In this document: positions 8,740 to 17,360 of the stretch, piece by piece | Numbering within the stretch: position 1 is the first letter of the stretch | Layout: the number at the start of each line of letters is the position of its first letter | Origin: Phymatolithon calcareum | Lineage: Eukaryota > Rhodophyta > Florideophyceae > Hapalidiales | Assembly (NCBI GenBank): GCA_977006965.1 | Contig: OZ345352.1 | Coordinates: 1,550,001-1,614,000 of the forward strand | Length of the DNA: 64,000 nt | Reading direction: 5' to 3' | Position numbers and translations under genes: made by a program | Notes under the pieces: generated by a model | What the model saw: the letters and a program-made list of their open reading frames with translations, nothing else | What the model was told of the DNA's origin: nothing | Database searches by the model: none

Positions 8740-9093
8740 ATGGCCACCTCTTACGGCGGGGTCGGTAGAAATCAGTGTTCTCCCCGCCCCCATAATGGAA
8801 GAATAAGACATCCTTGTCTGCTTGAAAATCGCCCTGGTTCTCTAGGCCGAATTATGGAGAGCTGTGTTATATGTGAGCAAGTTTGTGATCCTTACTATCA
8901 TCCTGACGAGATTGCTGTAAAAGCACTTCGAAAACTCGGCATACCTCAGCTCATGTTTAACTGCATTATCTGCAAAAGTTGCTGTAGCAACGTCAAAGAA
9001 GTGTTCTGCTACAGTGAAAACTGTCGTATGAAAGTAATTAAGAACATTCTTATTTCAGTTTTCCTTGTTGGTGTTGAGCTAACTCTATGTTAA
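8740..9093 (+). CDS. Cysteine-rich ORF inside the CAGGGG element
   Basis: Starts at ATGGCC in good context (an ATG at 8704 is also in frame). It encodes 117 residues with clustered Cys: C-x2-C-x3-C (SCVICEQVC), then C-x2-C-x2-CC (CIICKSCC) and two more Cys near FCYSENC, which suggests a small zinc-binding module. The last 20 residues are hydrophobic. The frame may be cut short by an intron: a GTAATT donor follows the ATGAAA codons near 9029, and acceptors TTTCAG and CTTCAG follow, but I could not find a join that continues cleanly. Function unknown. Confidence 0.4.
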   Translation: MATSYGGVGRNQCSPRPHNGRIRHPCLLENRPGSLGRIMESCVICEQVCDPYYHPDEIAVKALRKLGIPQLMFNCIICKSCCSNVKEVFCYSENCRMKVIKNILISVFLVGVELTLC

Positions 9094-9140
9094 ATCTTCA
9101 GATTGTGAAAACTACATTTAATCGAGGCGCTTGAAATAGA

Positions 9141-9740
9141 TTGACAGTTAAAGTGAAAACGGTAACTTTGAGTGCATACGGTGACGAGATGTGCGAACTC
9201 TCATCAGAGCAAAAACTCCATGCAAAGACGCTCGAGCTGCGGAGACCCCCACCAGCGTCAGCGAAAGCTGTTCCAGTGGCCGCTTTGGCCAGATCCTCAG
9301 CGTCAAGTTCTGAGATTCATTCTAATTCTGGAAGCTCTCAATTTGGGGAGCTCAGTGGAACATGCGCTCTGGAAGGCGAAACCAAATGTATACTTGAACC
9401 CACACGAAAGAGTGTTAAAAGATCCGCACTTGGTGGAACATCAGCTCTTACTTGGGGACTGTTCCTGCACAGCAGTAAGCGGAGACGGTGCAGTATGGAT
9501 ATTGGCCTTGAGAAAATCGAACCGGCTGGATATGGAAGAGTATTGGGACCCGGAGTATTCGAAAGAATGAAGCCGGCGAAGTCAGTTACCCTGAGATCTT
9601 CTGAGGAGCTTATTGCGGAAAAGAAGCTCCCTTCAATGATTCCTCACAGTACAAGAGCCGTTCTTTATGATGCCACTCATCGTGCTTGCCCGCGGTGTAA
9701 ATTATTGTCTATGACAAAGAGCACGTGCTCGTTGTTATAG
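9141..9740 (+). CDS. Unrecognised ORF inside the CAGGGG element
   Basis: A 199-codon open frame without an ATG at its start (the first codon is TTG), so it is probably an exon or remnant. It has a Ser/Ala-rich middle, a basic patch (SSKRRRCS) and a terminal C-x2-C (CPRCK). An overlapping 132-codon frame at 9172-9570 makes the choice of frame uncertain. It may belong to the same gene as the Cys-rich ORF just upstream. I do not recognise it. Confidence 0.3.
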   Translation: MTVKVKTVTLSAYGDEMCELSSEQKLHAKTLELRRPPPASAKAVPVAALARSSASSSEIHSNSGSSQFGELSGTCALEGETKCILEPTRKSVKRSALGGTSALTWGLFLHSSKRRRCSMDIGLEKIEPAGYGRVLGPGVFERMKPAKSVTLRSSEELIAEKKLPSMIPHSTRAVLYDATHRACPRCKLLSMTKSTCSLL

Positions 9741-9993
9741 ACTTGGTTCAGTGATATGACATATATGTCAATTTTGGGCGCCCGAAAGTACTGTTGTACT
9801 CGAGTACGACCATAATTTCGTGCACCTTTCGCATCTCTTCAGCCCCCTTGTCTCTCCTTCCGGGAAATGCACAGGGGCGCCAGCTGCGCAGAAAAAGTGC
9901 ATCAAGATATAAACGTAGCGTTAAATGATTGGCTGATATCCAATTTTTCTCGAAACTTGTAGCCAACCAGATTTCACCAGTGTAGGTCCTTAA

Positions 9994-10345
9994 GGGGGGG
10001 AGAAACGCAGACCCTGTGTCATACCGCTTTTCCAAGATTATCATATATCGAGCCCGTTTGAATGAGAAACATTAGAGCGAAGATCGTATCATAGAAATAC
10101 CCGAGAAATAAAAGAAAATCATGGGAACATTGGGAACATTAGGAATTTCCTAATGTAGCGGCAGCTCTCGTTACTCGATTCGTTTCTTGGTGAGAAATAA
10201 CTAGAATTAAGGTAGTCGGCGAAGCTTTGTCGACAATTTTTGATACAACGTTATCCTCATAATTTGCTATGCACAACGCGCGCCTCGTTTTTACTAGAAT
10301 GTTTGTTACGAAATGGTATGACAGAGGGTTTGCGTTTCTCCCCCC
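9994..10345. mobile_element. TTAA-flanked MITE (352 bp), piggyBac-like target
   Basis: Ends GGGGGGAGAAACGCA (left) and its inverse (right) match over more than 25 bp through GTCATACC. It is flanked by TTAA at 9990-9993 and 10346-10349. TTAA duplication is the piggyBac hallmark. It interrupts the right TIR of the CAGGGG element and is therefore younger. Confidence 0.8.
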
Positions 10346-11029
10346 CTTAACATTCCCCTGTTAACACCGTCACAGGTAATCTATCATATCCTACGACCGA
10401 CAAGCAATTCAGGTCCTCGGAGATACTACACGTGCGACGACCTATAGATTTGATATCCACACGTGCAAATGGATGAATGGATTTCTGTTTGGACGCATAT
10501 TTTCAGTGTCACTAATTCTCGCGTCTGTGTCACTAATCGGGAAAAAGACATTTCAGTGTCACTATTTTGCAAAATGACGCGTCAGTGTCACTAATCTGCA
10601 AAACAGTGCCTTGGTGTCACTATTTTCCAAAAATGGCATCTCAATGTCACTAATCTTCCAAACGAATCGACCATGTCACTAAAAATTACAGAACAAGCTA
10701 GAAATGTACAATTTTCGGGAAATAATTATTGCAAAGTCTTTTCATCTTGTAAAAATTTGGCAAGGAATAATACTCGTTGCCAAGTCCACGTTTCGCCAGC
10801 TCCAGGTGCTGTGCACAAGGTTTTCAGAATCTATATGATACTCATTGGGTGGCATTGTTTTCCTTTGTAACGGTCTGACAAAGTCGGATTGGCCCATAAC
10901 GTGGATAAATCGGGCCAAAGAAATTTTTTTGCAGTAGTGTTCTGTGGTCAATGGCAGAGCTCTACCAAAATCGCAGGCATGATAAATGGCTCTGAACGGT
11001 CAACTTAATTCAATAAGCTCAAGTTTTCC

Positions 11030-11091
11030 TCGGGAATGATCTGCTCCATAAAACTGAAGGCCTGCAGTTTTATGGAGCAGAATATTCCCGA
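11030..11091. repeat. Hairpin inside the Mutator-like element
   Basis: Arms CTGCTCCATAAAACTG and its complement, with flanking CGGGAAT/ATTCCCG, pair over about 26 bp with two mismatches around a short GC-rich loop. Role unknown. Confidence 0.7.
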
Positions 11092-11094
11092 TGA

Positions 11095-11205
11095 AACCTT
11101 GAGCTAAGGTGCTATAGAATGGCAAGCTGTACCAGTGGTTAACGTACATCTCGACCAGCTTCATACCGATAGCAGTTGCGAAAAAGTTTTCCAAAACTTT
11201 TCCCG
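11095..11205 (-). pseudogene. LINE reverse transcriptase fragment captured in the Mutator-like element
   Basis: The minus frame reads FFATAIGMKLVEMYVNHWYSL, matching IETAIDMKLRTVYSNHWYQL of the LINE at 12543-16919 (its RT segment near 14180-14250). It is flanked by sequence unrelated to that LINE, so it is a captured piece inside a Pack-MULE-like element or an old nested fragment. Confidence 0.65.
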
Positions 11206-11408
11206 AAGAGTATAATTGTGTCTTATTGAGTTGCTTTTAGTGACACAGAAGAGCGGTTTTTAGGATTAGTGACACTGAGCTATCGTTTCTTAGAATAGTG
11301 ATACTGAAGTGCTGTTTTTCATATTAGTGACACTGACGTGCTCTTTTTTAATTTAGTGACACAGACGTGCAAATTAGTGACAGGGAAAATATTTAGCCAT
11401 TTCTGTTT

Positions 11409-11843
11409 TATTGAAGCTCCCTTAGTCAATTATCATTGCACCTGTTCTTGCCAGGGATATGGGAAGCGGTGAAATAACCAGTGCGTGCAAAGAAGTCTTT
11501 GCTTCGCTTTACAAGTGCAAATGCGTGTGAGTTTGTAACACCCCAAAAGGAATAATCTCTTTGTTAGCGTGCACGAGCGGTTTCAATAAAAGCAAATGTG
11601 GCGAGTATTAGCTCGTGCGCAGATAGCGACGCGGCTACGTTCTCGCCCGCCAAGAAATAGGAATTGGATCTATGCCCATAAACTGTAACACATTTCAATT
11701 CAGAACACGCACGACTGTGCCAATGGTTAGACTCACGGACACCGATGTCTCGTCCTTTCATAGACGACATGTCACGAAGCGAATGGCTCATCGCTTCTTT
11801 TGGTGAGATTCACCGCATAAGCGAGCACGACTGTTCAGGGCCT
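11409..11843. other. No gene recognised
   Basis: Right end of the composite insertion. A 75-codon minus frame (11564-11791) shows no recognisable motif. Confidence 0.4.
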
Positions 11844-12286
11844 CATAAACCTCATATTGCCAAATATAACAATATCCTGCCGGAGGAACGAGTATGTCAA
11901 TGAGAAACCCGAACAGAATTCCAGTGGAACCCGTCTGGTACAGGGGTACAGCGACATTTGGAAGCCATCCTGCTGATTTATTGCGCTCTGGTTGCAAAGA
12001 GCACACTGCCAGGAATGCGAATAAAACATCGCGGAAAAACCAGTTTCAGGTGCCGAGTGCAAGCAATGGATTCTTTTCGAAAATATGTGTGTTGTCACCA
12101 GCCGGAACTACGAAGATTACGCAGAATGTGGTGACAGCAAAAAGGAAGCGGAGTACGAATAACAGCCATGTGTTCGAAAACCATGATGTTCCCGCCTACG
12201 CCAATGTGTGGCCGCCAAAAAGCGGGGATGCCGCGCCCCAGAACGTTTTGCAGCAACTCTCGGACTTGTACTGTGGATTCGTCCAT
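11844..12286 (-). pseudogene. Multi-pass membrane protein paralogue, N-terminal half
   Basis: Homologous to the N-terminal half of the intact protein at 24032-24835: matches include SNTWLLFVLRF, GNWNWFF-like and NKSAGWLPNV-VPLYQTGSTGILFGFLID. The start ATGGACGA is at 12286, but a one-base length change within about 30 nt of it shifts the frame, and the helical part continues in another frame. The sequence upstream (12300-12540) also resembles the promoter side of the intact gene (CAGTACACCAATGAA). Homology stops at 11844; the remainder lies at 1001-1369 on the same strand. Confidence 0.8.
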
Positions 12287-12750
12287 GGTAACTGACGTAT
12301 ACAGTGTACGGTACACTTAAAAGCGATAAATAATCGGCGCTAAGTGGCCTCGGTCGAGAAATCAAAGATCATATTCGCCAAGCCCCCAAAGCGGGATGGG
12401 TATTGAGGAGATGTCAAATATCGCCTTTCAATTTTTAAAATCTCGTCGTCGGCTGATACGGGTTGTTTACACAGCGTTATTCTGCAGTACACCAATGAAT
12501 ACGACCTTTTCACGCCTGAATTAAATTTGATGTATCTAGGCAGTTTTTTATTCAAGTTTATTTAAAGGCCCCACAGACTTCCGAAGATATGGGCGAGGCT
12601 TCCTCTGATGCTACCTACCTTTGTGCAGCTCACGAAACGCCCACTAGAATCTCGGACGGGAAAACTCAGGATTCATAGTAATCCTATCTCAGTCCTCTAC
12701 AGGATTGCTGGTGCTTGGACTCGACCGCTTTTTGCCTTGCCTTATACGAA

Positions 12751-13784
12751 TCAGTACAGGCCTTCTTCGTTTTCCATGCGTTCTATGAGTGTCTTGCTAA
12801 ATAGTAAGAGCTCATCTAGCGCCTTTTCTGCTTCTAGTCGTTTTTCTCCTTCTAGGTCGTACCCTGCTAGCGTGCTTTCAAGGGTCTCCATATGCTCTCT
12901 GGCTCTTGTGCCGAATTTTTCGGCCATACTTGTTGTTGGCACCTGCGGGAATCTTCCGCAGGCATACTGCAGTGCGAGTTGTCTGTGCTTCACCTTGGGG
13001 AACTTGAGTAATGCTGGCAATTCACTTGTCTTATCGTATGGAATCTTCCTTTTCCGCTTCGATTCTAGGCGGTCTCCTTCCATTGCCAGAAATTTAGATC
13101 GAAGTGTTTGTGAAGACTGGCTTGTTTGGATATGCTTTACAGCTTCACCGAACGGCTCTCTGGTTTCCATCGCGGCGACATCTTTCCTTGTGTACTGCAA
13201 TTCATGGTTGTTTCTGCTTTCGGGCACTTCATTTGGATACATACGTTCCTTCTCCTTGTTCCTTCTCAGCATTTTGAAGGCCAAGATTTCTCAACCATGT
13301 GGAGCCGTATGGATCCGGCACAGGAGACGGAGCCTGTCCGTCCTTCCTCGGGCCAGTGGCCCGAATACTTGATTGAAGAATGTTGCTTCTACTTCCTTGA
13401 CGGCATTTTGTACGTCTTCTGACACGGGGCGTTAAGTGCATTGCGTACTCCCAGCGTGGCTGTACTAGCGCCTTGTATATCTGAATACACTTCTGTATAG
13501 TTAACCATTTCTTGAACACTTCCAGTGTACGCAATTCGTACACGACCGTCCTTGCTTTCTTTATTCATTGCATCATTAGCGTATCTGTGACTCCTCCGGG
13601 GTCTACTAGGGATACTCCAAGATATGTGACCTCCGGAACGTGTGCCAGAGCCTTGTTTGCGAGCTTGAATGTCTTGCCCAATGTTTCCTCTGATTCGAGG
13701 ACTTCGCTTTTCCCTTGCTTAGTGTTCAACGTCATCTCTCGCTCTTGTGCCCATTGGGTAGCTATATCCAATAGTCCTTGCAAT
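12751..13784 (-). pseudogene. LINE A, post-RT and C-terminal region
   Basis: Several frames together encode the region after the RT: LLDIATQWAQEREMTLNTKQGKSEVL, VTYLGVSL, then IYKALVQPRWEYAMHLTP, and finally 177 codons (13284-12751) with KRKIPYD, KHRQLALQYACGRFPQ and the terminal EKALDELLLFSK. These blocks recur in the LINEs at 25235, 32866 and 34459, defining family 1. Frameshifts separate the blocks. Confidence 0.75.
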
Positions 13785-13799
13785 GCAGCGGGGGATTTC

Positions 13800-14340
13800 G
13801 CAGAGAGAAGAACATCGTCTGCAAAAAGGATAGCCGTAACTTCAGCCCAGGTTTATGATGCCCGGCTCATTCGTTCGGCGAATTCATCCATTAAGATGCT
13901 GTAGAGGCTTGGACTGAGGGGGGCCCTTGCGGGACCCCCTGTCCACTAGAAACCACTTTCCGTTCGCATCACCAATTGCTGCTATCCAGGATGGTCAAGA
14001 ACGCCTCGGCCATTGCGCAGATCTCCTTGGGCAGTACTTGTCTCATTCTGTTCACCAATTGTGCTCTCGGTACTGTGTCGTAGGCAGCCTTAAGGTCCAA
14101 TACTGCTACACATCTCTGATCCTCTTCTAGTAGCTCAGTAGCTCTTAGGATGGCAAGTTCAGTGCTCTTCCCCTTTTGGAACCCAAGCTGATACCAGTGA
14201 TTTGAGTATACTGTGCGCAGCTTCATATCGATAGCTGTTTCAATAGTTTTCCTTGCGTGGCTCAGCAGGGAAATCGGTCGGTAGTTTCCAGGGTCCTCAT
14301 GCTCCCCCTTCTTGTGTATTGGCACGAGGAGCGCTTTCTG
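13800..14340 (-). pseudogene. LINE A reverse transcriptase core
   Basis: The frame 14325-13969 reads PIHKKGE, NYRPISLLS, GFQKGKSTELAIL and VAVLDLKAAYDTV, the conserved RT blocks including the first catalytic Asp. Across a frameshift, the sense strand near 13830-13805 encodes FADDVLLSA, the second catalytic Asp pair (FADD instead of YADD). A recognisable but broken RT. Confidence 0.85.
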
Positions 14341-14363
14341 CCAGTGCAGAGGCGTATCTCCAC

Positions 14364-14690
14364 CAAAGCATTGGAATTATTTATTTATTTTTATTCTTTT
14401 CTCGAAAAGTGTCGAGAATAAATAATTTATTGTTGAACGCAGAAGCAATAAATTATTGTATTCAAGTTCAGCGAGGTATAAATAACTGGTTATTCCCCGA
14501 ATTATTGGATCCTTCTTGCTACTTTCTGTCGCGATAGAATAACCGGATCGAAAAAATGAGGAGTCCGATACAATAATTGTCGCAACCACGACGATCTCAA
14601 TAAATACAATAAATATGCGAGACTCAGGAATAAATTATTGGAACAATAATTTAAATAATTACAATAGCAATTATTTTTTCCAATGCTTTG
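14364..14690. mobile_element. hAT-type MITE (327 bp) in LINE A
   Basis: Ends CAAAGCATTGGAA and its inverse; flanked by a perfect 8-bp duplication ATCTCCAC (14356-14363 and 14691-14698). The interior is AT-rich. It interrupts the RT of LINE A between the GRCG motif and the IHKKGE block. Confidence 0.9.
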
Positions 14691-14831
14691 ATCTCCACAC
14701 CTCCCGCATGCCTCCCACAAGGCTGTAAGCACTTCAACGTTGAGCGGTATATCGACTTTTAGCATTTCAGCCTTCACCTCCTCTAAGCCCGGTGCCTTTC
14801 CGTTTGGTGCTTCTCGGATAGCCGCTGGATT

Positions 14832-15020
14832 TTCCCCCTCGAGATCTCTCCGTTGAGATCAGAGGTAGGTTTTCTAATTTTGCTGACTATAGCCGTTTTT
14901 ATGCAAAATGGAGCCTCTGGGCTCTGAGTTGAGTCCTCGTGGCTCATCAGAAGTGTTGCCCCAAGCGTCTGCAGATGCGTTGGTAACACTATAATAAAAA
15001 TCTCCACTTCTTCTTCTTCA
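14832..15020 (+). repeat. R1 copy 2, inserted in LINE A
   Basis: Runs from TTCCCCCTCGAGATC to a (CTT)n end; flanking host sequence shares AAAAAT-like bases, consistent with a short duplication. Nearly identical to the inverted copy at 16261-16452. Confidence 0.75.
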
Positions 15021-16135
15021 ATTTTTGTCCACATGTCGTCGGGGCAGGAGAATTTTCTTAGTCCGGGTTGCCAATTTTCGGTGCTATGGCATGTCGCCGA
15101 GATGTGGGCTGAGAATTTAGCGCAATTCATGGGGCTTCCTGTCATCTTGTTTCGTAGCGTTCTTCTTCGAATTTTCTTTTTCATCTTGGCAAGTTGCTTC
15201 AAGGCCGCTTGCCCATCTTTCTCCTCGAGCTCGGCAATGTATTCCTGATACTGCTCTTTCTTCTTCTTGTTCACCAAGGTTCTGATTTGGTACTTACACT
15301 CGTGGTAACTCTTTCGCTTCAGTGCCATTTTGTCCAGCTCTGTATTCCAAAATGACTTGTAGCATGCCGGGATGCTTTTTCTGGTTCTCCACGGATCACA
15401 CCAGGTTTTAAAAAGTCTCTTGTATACCTGGTGTAGATCTCTTGCATTGCTGCACTTTTTGAGATTGTCTATTACTCCTGGCATGCTTTCGTGATACTTG
15501 CGAAGAGCGGCTTCTTTCTTCGGTTCTCTTCTTGACTTTCCTCCGTGGTCTACAATCTCCCTGTAGATATCCGATACCGATTCGGGGGAGGTATTTCCCT
15601 TGAGGTCCTCAATGAGAGTACGCATTCGTTCCTTGATTTCATTTTTCTTCTGTCTGTCGTCTCGGTCTCTTACCCTGATTGGTCGTTTAGATTGGCTCGG
15701 GTCGAGATCTTGCCGGCTTCTAAGGCGCGTAAATACAGGCCTGTGCTGTGTAGCCCCTGTCCATATGTCTTCTGGAGAGTTCGGCGCAGATATTGTTATT
15801 CCTTTCGTGACGAAGAAGTTGATATTGCTCCCGTACTTCTTCGCCTGGAATGTCGGTCCCTTGCTTGCTCTTATGTCCCATCCTTTGCTTTCTGCCCACT
15901 TGACGAGTTGGTTGCCCCTTCTGTTGAACTGCTTGTCCCACATCTTGTGTCTTGCGTTCCAGTCACCACAGATAATGGCTTGACTCCTTGCATGCCTGTT
16001 GATTAATTGAAGGCACTTGTCGGTTTCGTGGCGAGTGGACCTTGGTGACATGTACACTACCCCAGCTTTTAGGCTGCCCAGTTGGGCGATAATGACTTGG
16101 AAGTGTACCTTTGCATACTTGAAGATGAGTTTCAC
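15021..16135 (-). pseudogene. LINE A endonuclease C-terminal half and RT N-terminal linker
   Basis: About 370 codons open on the minus strand. The endonuclease motifs are visible: IICGDWNARH, then SNINFFVT, then GATQHRPVF, the last corresponding to the SDHRPV motif with SD replaced by TQ. A long basic linker follows (KSFWNTELDKM, YQEYIAELEEKDG, RRTLRNKMTG), ending at DMWTKI where R1 is inserted. APE-type endonucleases nick the target DNA for target-primed reverse transcription. Confidence 0.8.
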
Positions 16136-16260
16136 TCCACATCCACTGCGAAATACTAGTGATACTCCGCCAAAGTTTCTCGCTGTACCTCGCCTTCTTG
16201 CTCCGGGATTTTGGTTACGGGGTCCCTCTGGAGTTATCAGTTCGGGCCTTGGGGCGTTGA

Positions 16261-16452
16261 TAGAAGAAGAAGAAGGGGAGATTTTTATTATAGTGTTACC
16301 AACGCATCTGCAGACGCTTGGGGCAACACTTCTGATGAGCCACGAGGACTCAACTCAGAGCCCAGAGGCTCCATTTCGCATAAAAACGGCTATAGGCAGC
16401 AAAATTAGAAAACCTACCTCTGATCTCAACGGAGAGATCTCGAGGGGGAAAA
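16261..16452 (-). repeat. R1 copy 3, inserted in LINE A
   Basis: The inverted counterpart of the copy at 14832-15020, from GAAGAAGAAG to CTCGAGGGGGAA. It separates the endonuclease start from its C-terminal half. Confidence 0.75.
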
Positions 16453-16534
16453 TCATTTTACTTCAATGGCCACGCAGAGCATCGTATCGTGTGAACGTGC
16501 GGAAAGGAAAATTTTATGACGTCGAAGCAAGTTT

Positions 16535-16682
16535 ACCGACGTCCCGGGTCCGCGTGCCGCGAGGATCTTCAGGACTTACTCTCGCTCGGCCTGCCCGCCG
16601 ATCCGCGCGGAGGGGTTACTGACGTCCCCAGTCTTGCGTGCGCCGGAGCGCGATGGGCGAGTTTACCGACGTCCCGGGTCCG
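16535..16682. repeat. Short direct repeat in LINE A endonuclease region
   Basis: GTTTACCGACGTCCCGGGTC occurs at about 16535 and 16660, with a further partial copy (TGACGTCCCCAGTC) near 16620. It looks like a local duplication of about 125 bp that disrupts the endonuclease frame. Confidence 0.6.
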
Positions 16683-16880
16683 GACGTTGATAGAGAACAT
16701 ATCGGTCCGGATACGGGTTTCGGATCTCAGATGTGTCTCCGTGAGACCGATAATATCGACTTTGTGATTATATACCATCTTATGTAGGTACTCGAGGGTT
16801 TCTGGTGATTCGCCGACGTTCATCGTTGTCATTCTCCAATATCTGTTAAATATTATTTTTGGTTGCGCTTTGCTCGGAAT
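16580..16880 (-). pseudogene. LINE A endonuclease N-terminal fragment
   Basis: The minus frame reads WRMTTMNVGESPETLEYL, then VDIIGLTETHL, which match the first two motifs of APE-type endonucleases (N in the first strand; ET in LTET). It stops making sense at the duplicated segment near 16680. Confidence 0.75.
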
Positions 16881-17260
16881 TTGCGTGTATCTATACAATG
16901 ACGGAGATGGTCTCGAGATCAGCGTTTCATTTGGACGGATGACGGATGAATCCAGTACGCCAAATGCCACGCAACAAGTGTCCAATGGACTAGCGAGATC
17001 TCCAAGAGTATGATTCAATCCAGTTTGTCGGGGTAGACGATTTAAAATTTAGAATTTTCTTCGTCCGCTCGAGAAAGAATCTAATGCTTTTGAGTCCGGT
17101 AGCCCTACAGCGATAAGCTAGGCTGAATCTGTATCCAGTCCGACAGGATTCGTCGTTCTGAAACCTATATCAGCAAGCATCCAGTTATTTCGCGATAAAA
17201 TCAGTGAAAATAATGAAGTCAATTTGATTATCCGCATCAAATCCAAGAGTCATAAATTCA

Positions 17261-17338
17261 ATCCAGTGGATGTACACGTGTACATCCGCTGGATTTGGTT
17301 GGTGAATAATGAGTGTACACTCATTATTCATCAACCAA
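17261..17338. promoter_or_regulatory. Twin palindromes upstream of the homeodomain gene (copy 2)
   Basis: Mirror of 6557-6634, with TAAT/ATTA placed symmetrically in the palindrome nearest the ATG at 17361. Candidate operator or transposase-binding site. Confidence 0.6.
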
Positions 17339-17360
17339 AAGTAATTTCTCTTTGAAAGGC

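Larger units (their letters stand above)
7787..10359. mobile_element. CAGGGG-TIR DNA transposon (2.6 kb) with nested MITE
   Basis: The left end CAGGGGAATGTTAAGGACCT and the inverted right end match over 32 bp (after removing the MITE at 9994-10345 with one TTAA). Flanks show TTAACAC at 7780-7786 and 10360-10366, a 7-bp duplication (8 if one mismatch is allowed). CAGGGG ends and this duplication length suggest a hAT-type element. Inside are two unrecognised ORFs (8740-9093, 9141-9740) and no visible hAT transposase, so it is probably mobilised in trans. Confidence 0.75.
10491..11398. mobile_element. Nonautonomous Mutator-like element with periodic terminal repeats (908 bp)
   Basis: Flanked by a perfect 10-bp duplication ATTTCTGTTT (10481-10490 and 11399-11408); 9-11 bp duplications and long TIRs are typical of Mutator-like elements. 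Each end carries an array of TGTCACTAAT motifs: seven in 10505-10684 and six, inverted, in 11235-11385, spaced about 29 bp except the outermost pair (20-21 bp) in both arms. The interior holds a hairpin (11030-11091) and a fragment of LINE reverse transcriptase (11100-11200). No transposase is present. Confidence 0.8.
1370..11843. mobile_element. 10.5 kb composite insertion splitting a membrane protein gene
   Basis: The C-terminal half of the gene ends at 1369 with TATACACCT and the N-terminal half resumes at 11844 with CATAAACCT. The 9-bp overlap differs at two positions and fits an old target-site duplication. Nothing of the gene is missing or repeated beyond it. The insert contains hAT copy 1, a CAGGGG-TIR element, a TTAA MITE and a Mutator-like element. 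I see no terminal inverted repeats at the outer ends (GTGACAAATTG at the left, CAGGGCCT at the right), so the nature of the founding insertion is unknown. Confidence 0.55.
12543..16919 (-). mobile_element. LINE A, decayed non-LTR retrotransposon (family 1)
   Basis: Minus-strand order: endonuclease start (16880-16580), endonuclease end plus linker (16135-15021), reverse transcriptase (14777-13800), C-terminal region (13784-12751), then a 3' end whose sense strand reads GGGGCCTTTAAATAAAC and an A run at 12543. Three insertions break it: R1 at 16261-16452 and 14832-15020, and a 327-bp MITE at 14364-14690. hAT copy 2 inserted in or next to its 5' end. Frameshifts are additional, so it cannot be active. 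Confidence 0.8.

Noticed and set aside
10505-10684. CRISPR-like array (short motif every 29 bp)
   Set aside because: Motifs are only about 10 bp, spacers are not uniform, an inverted array mirrors it 550 bp away, the whole is flanked by a 10-bp duplication, and the DNA is eukaryotic.
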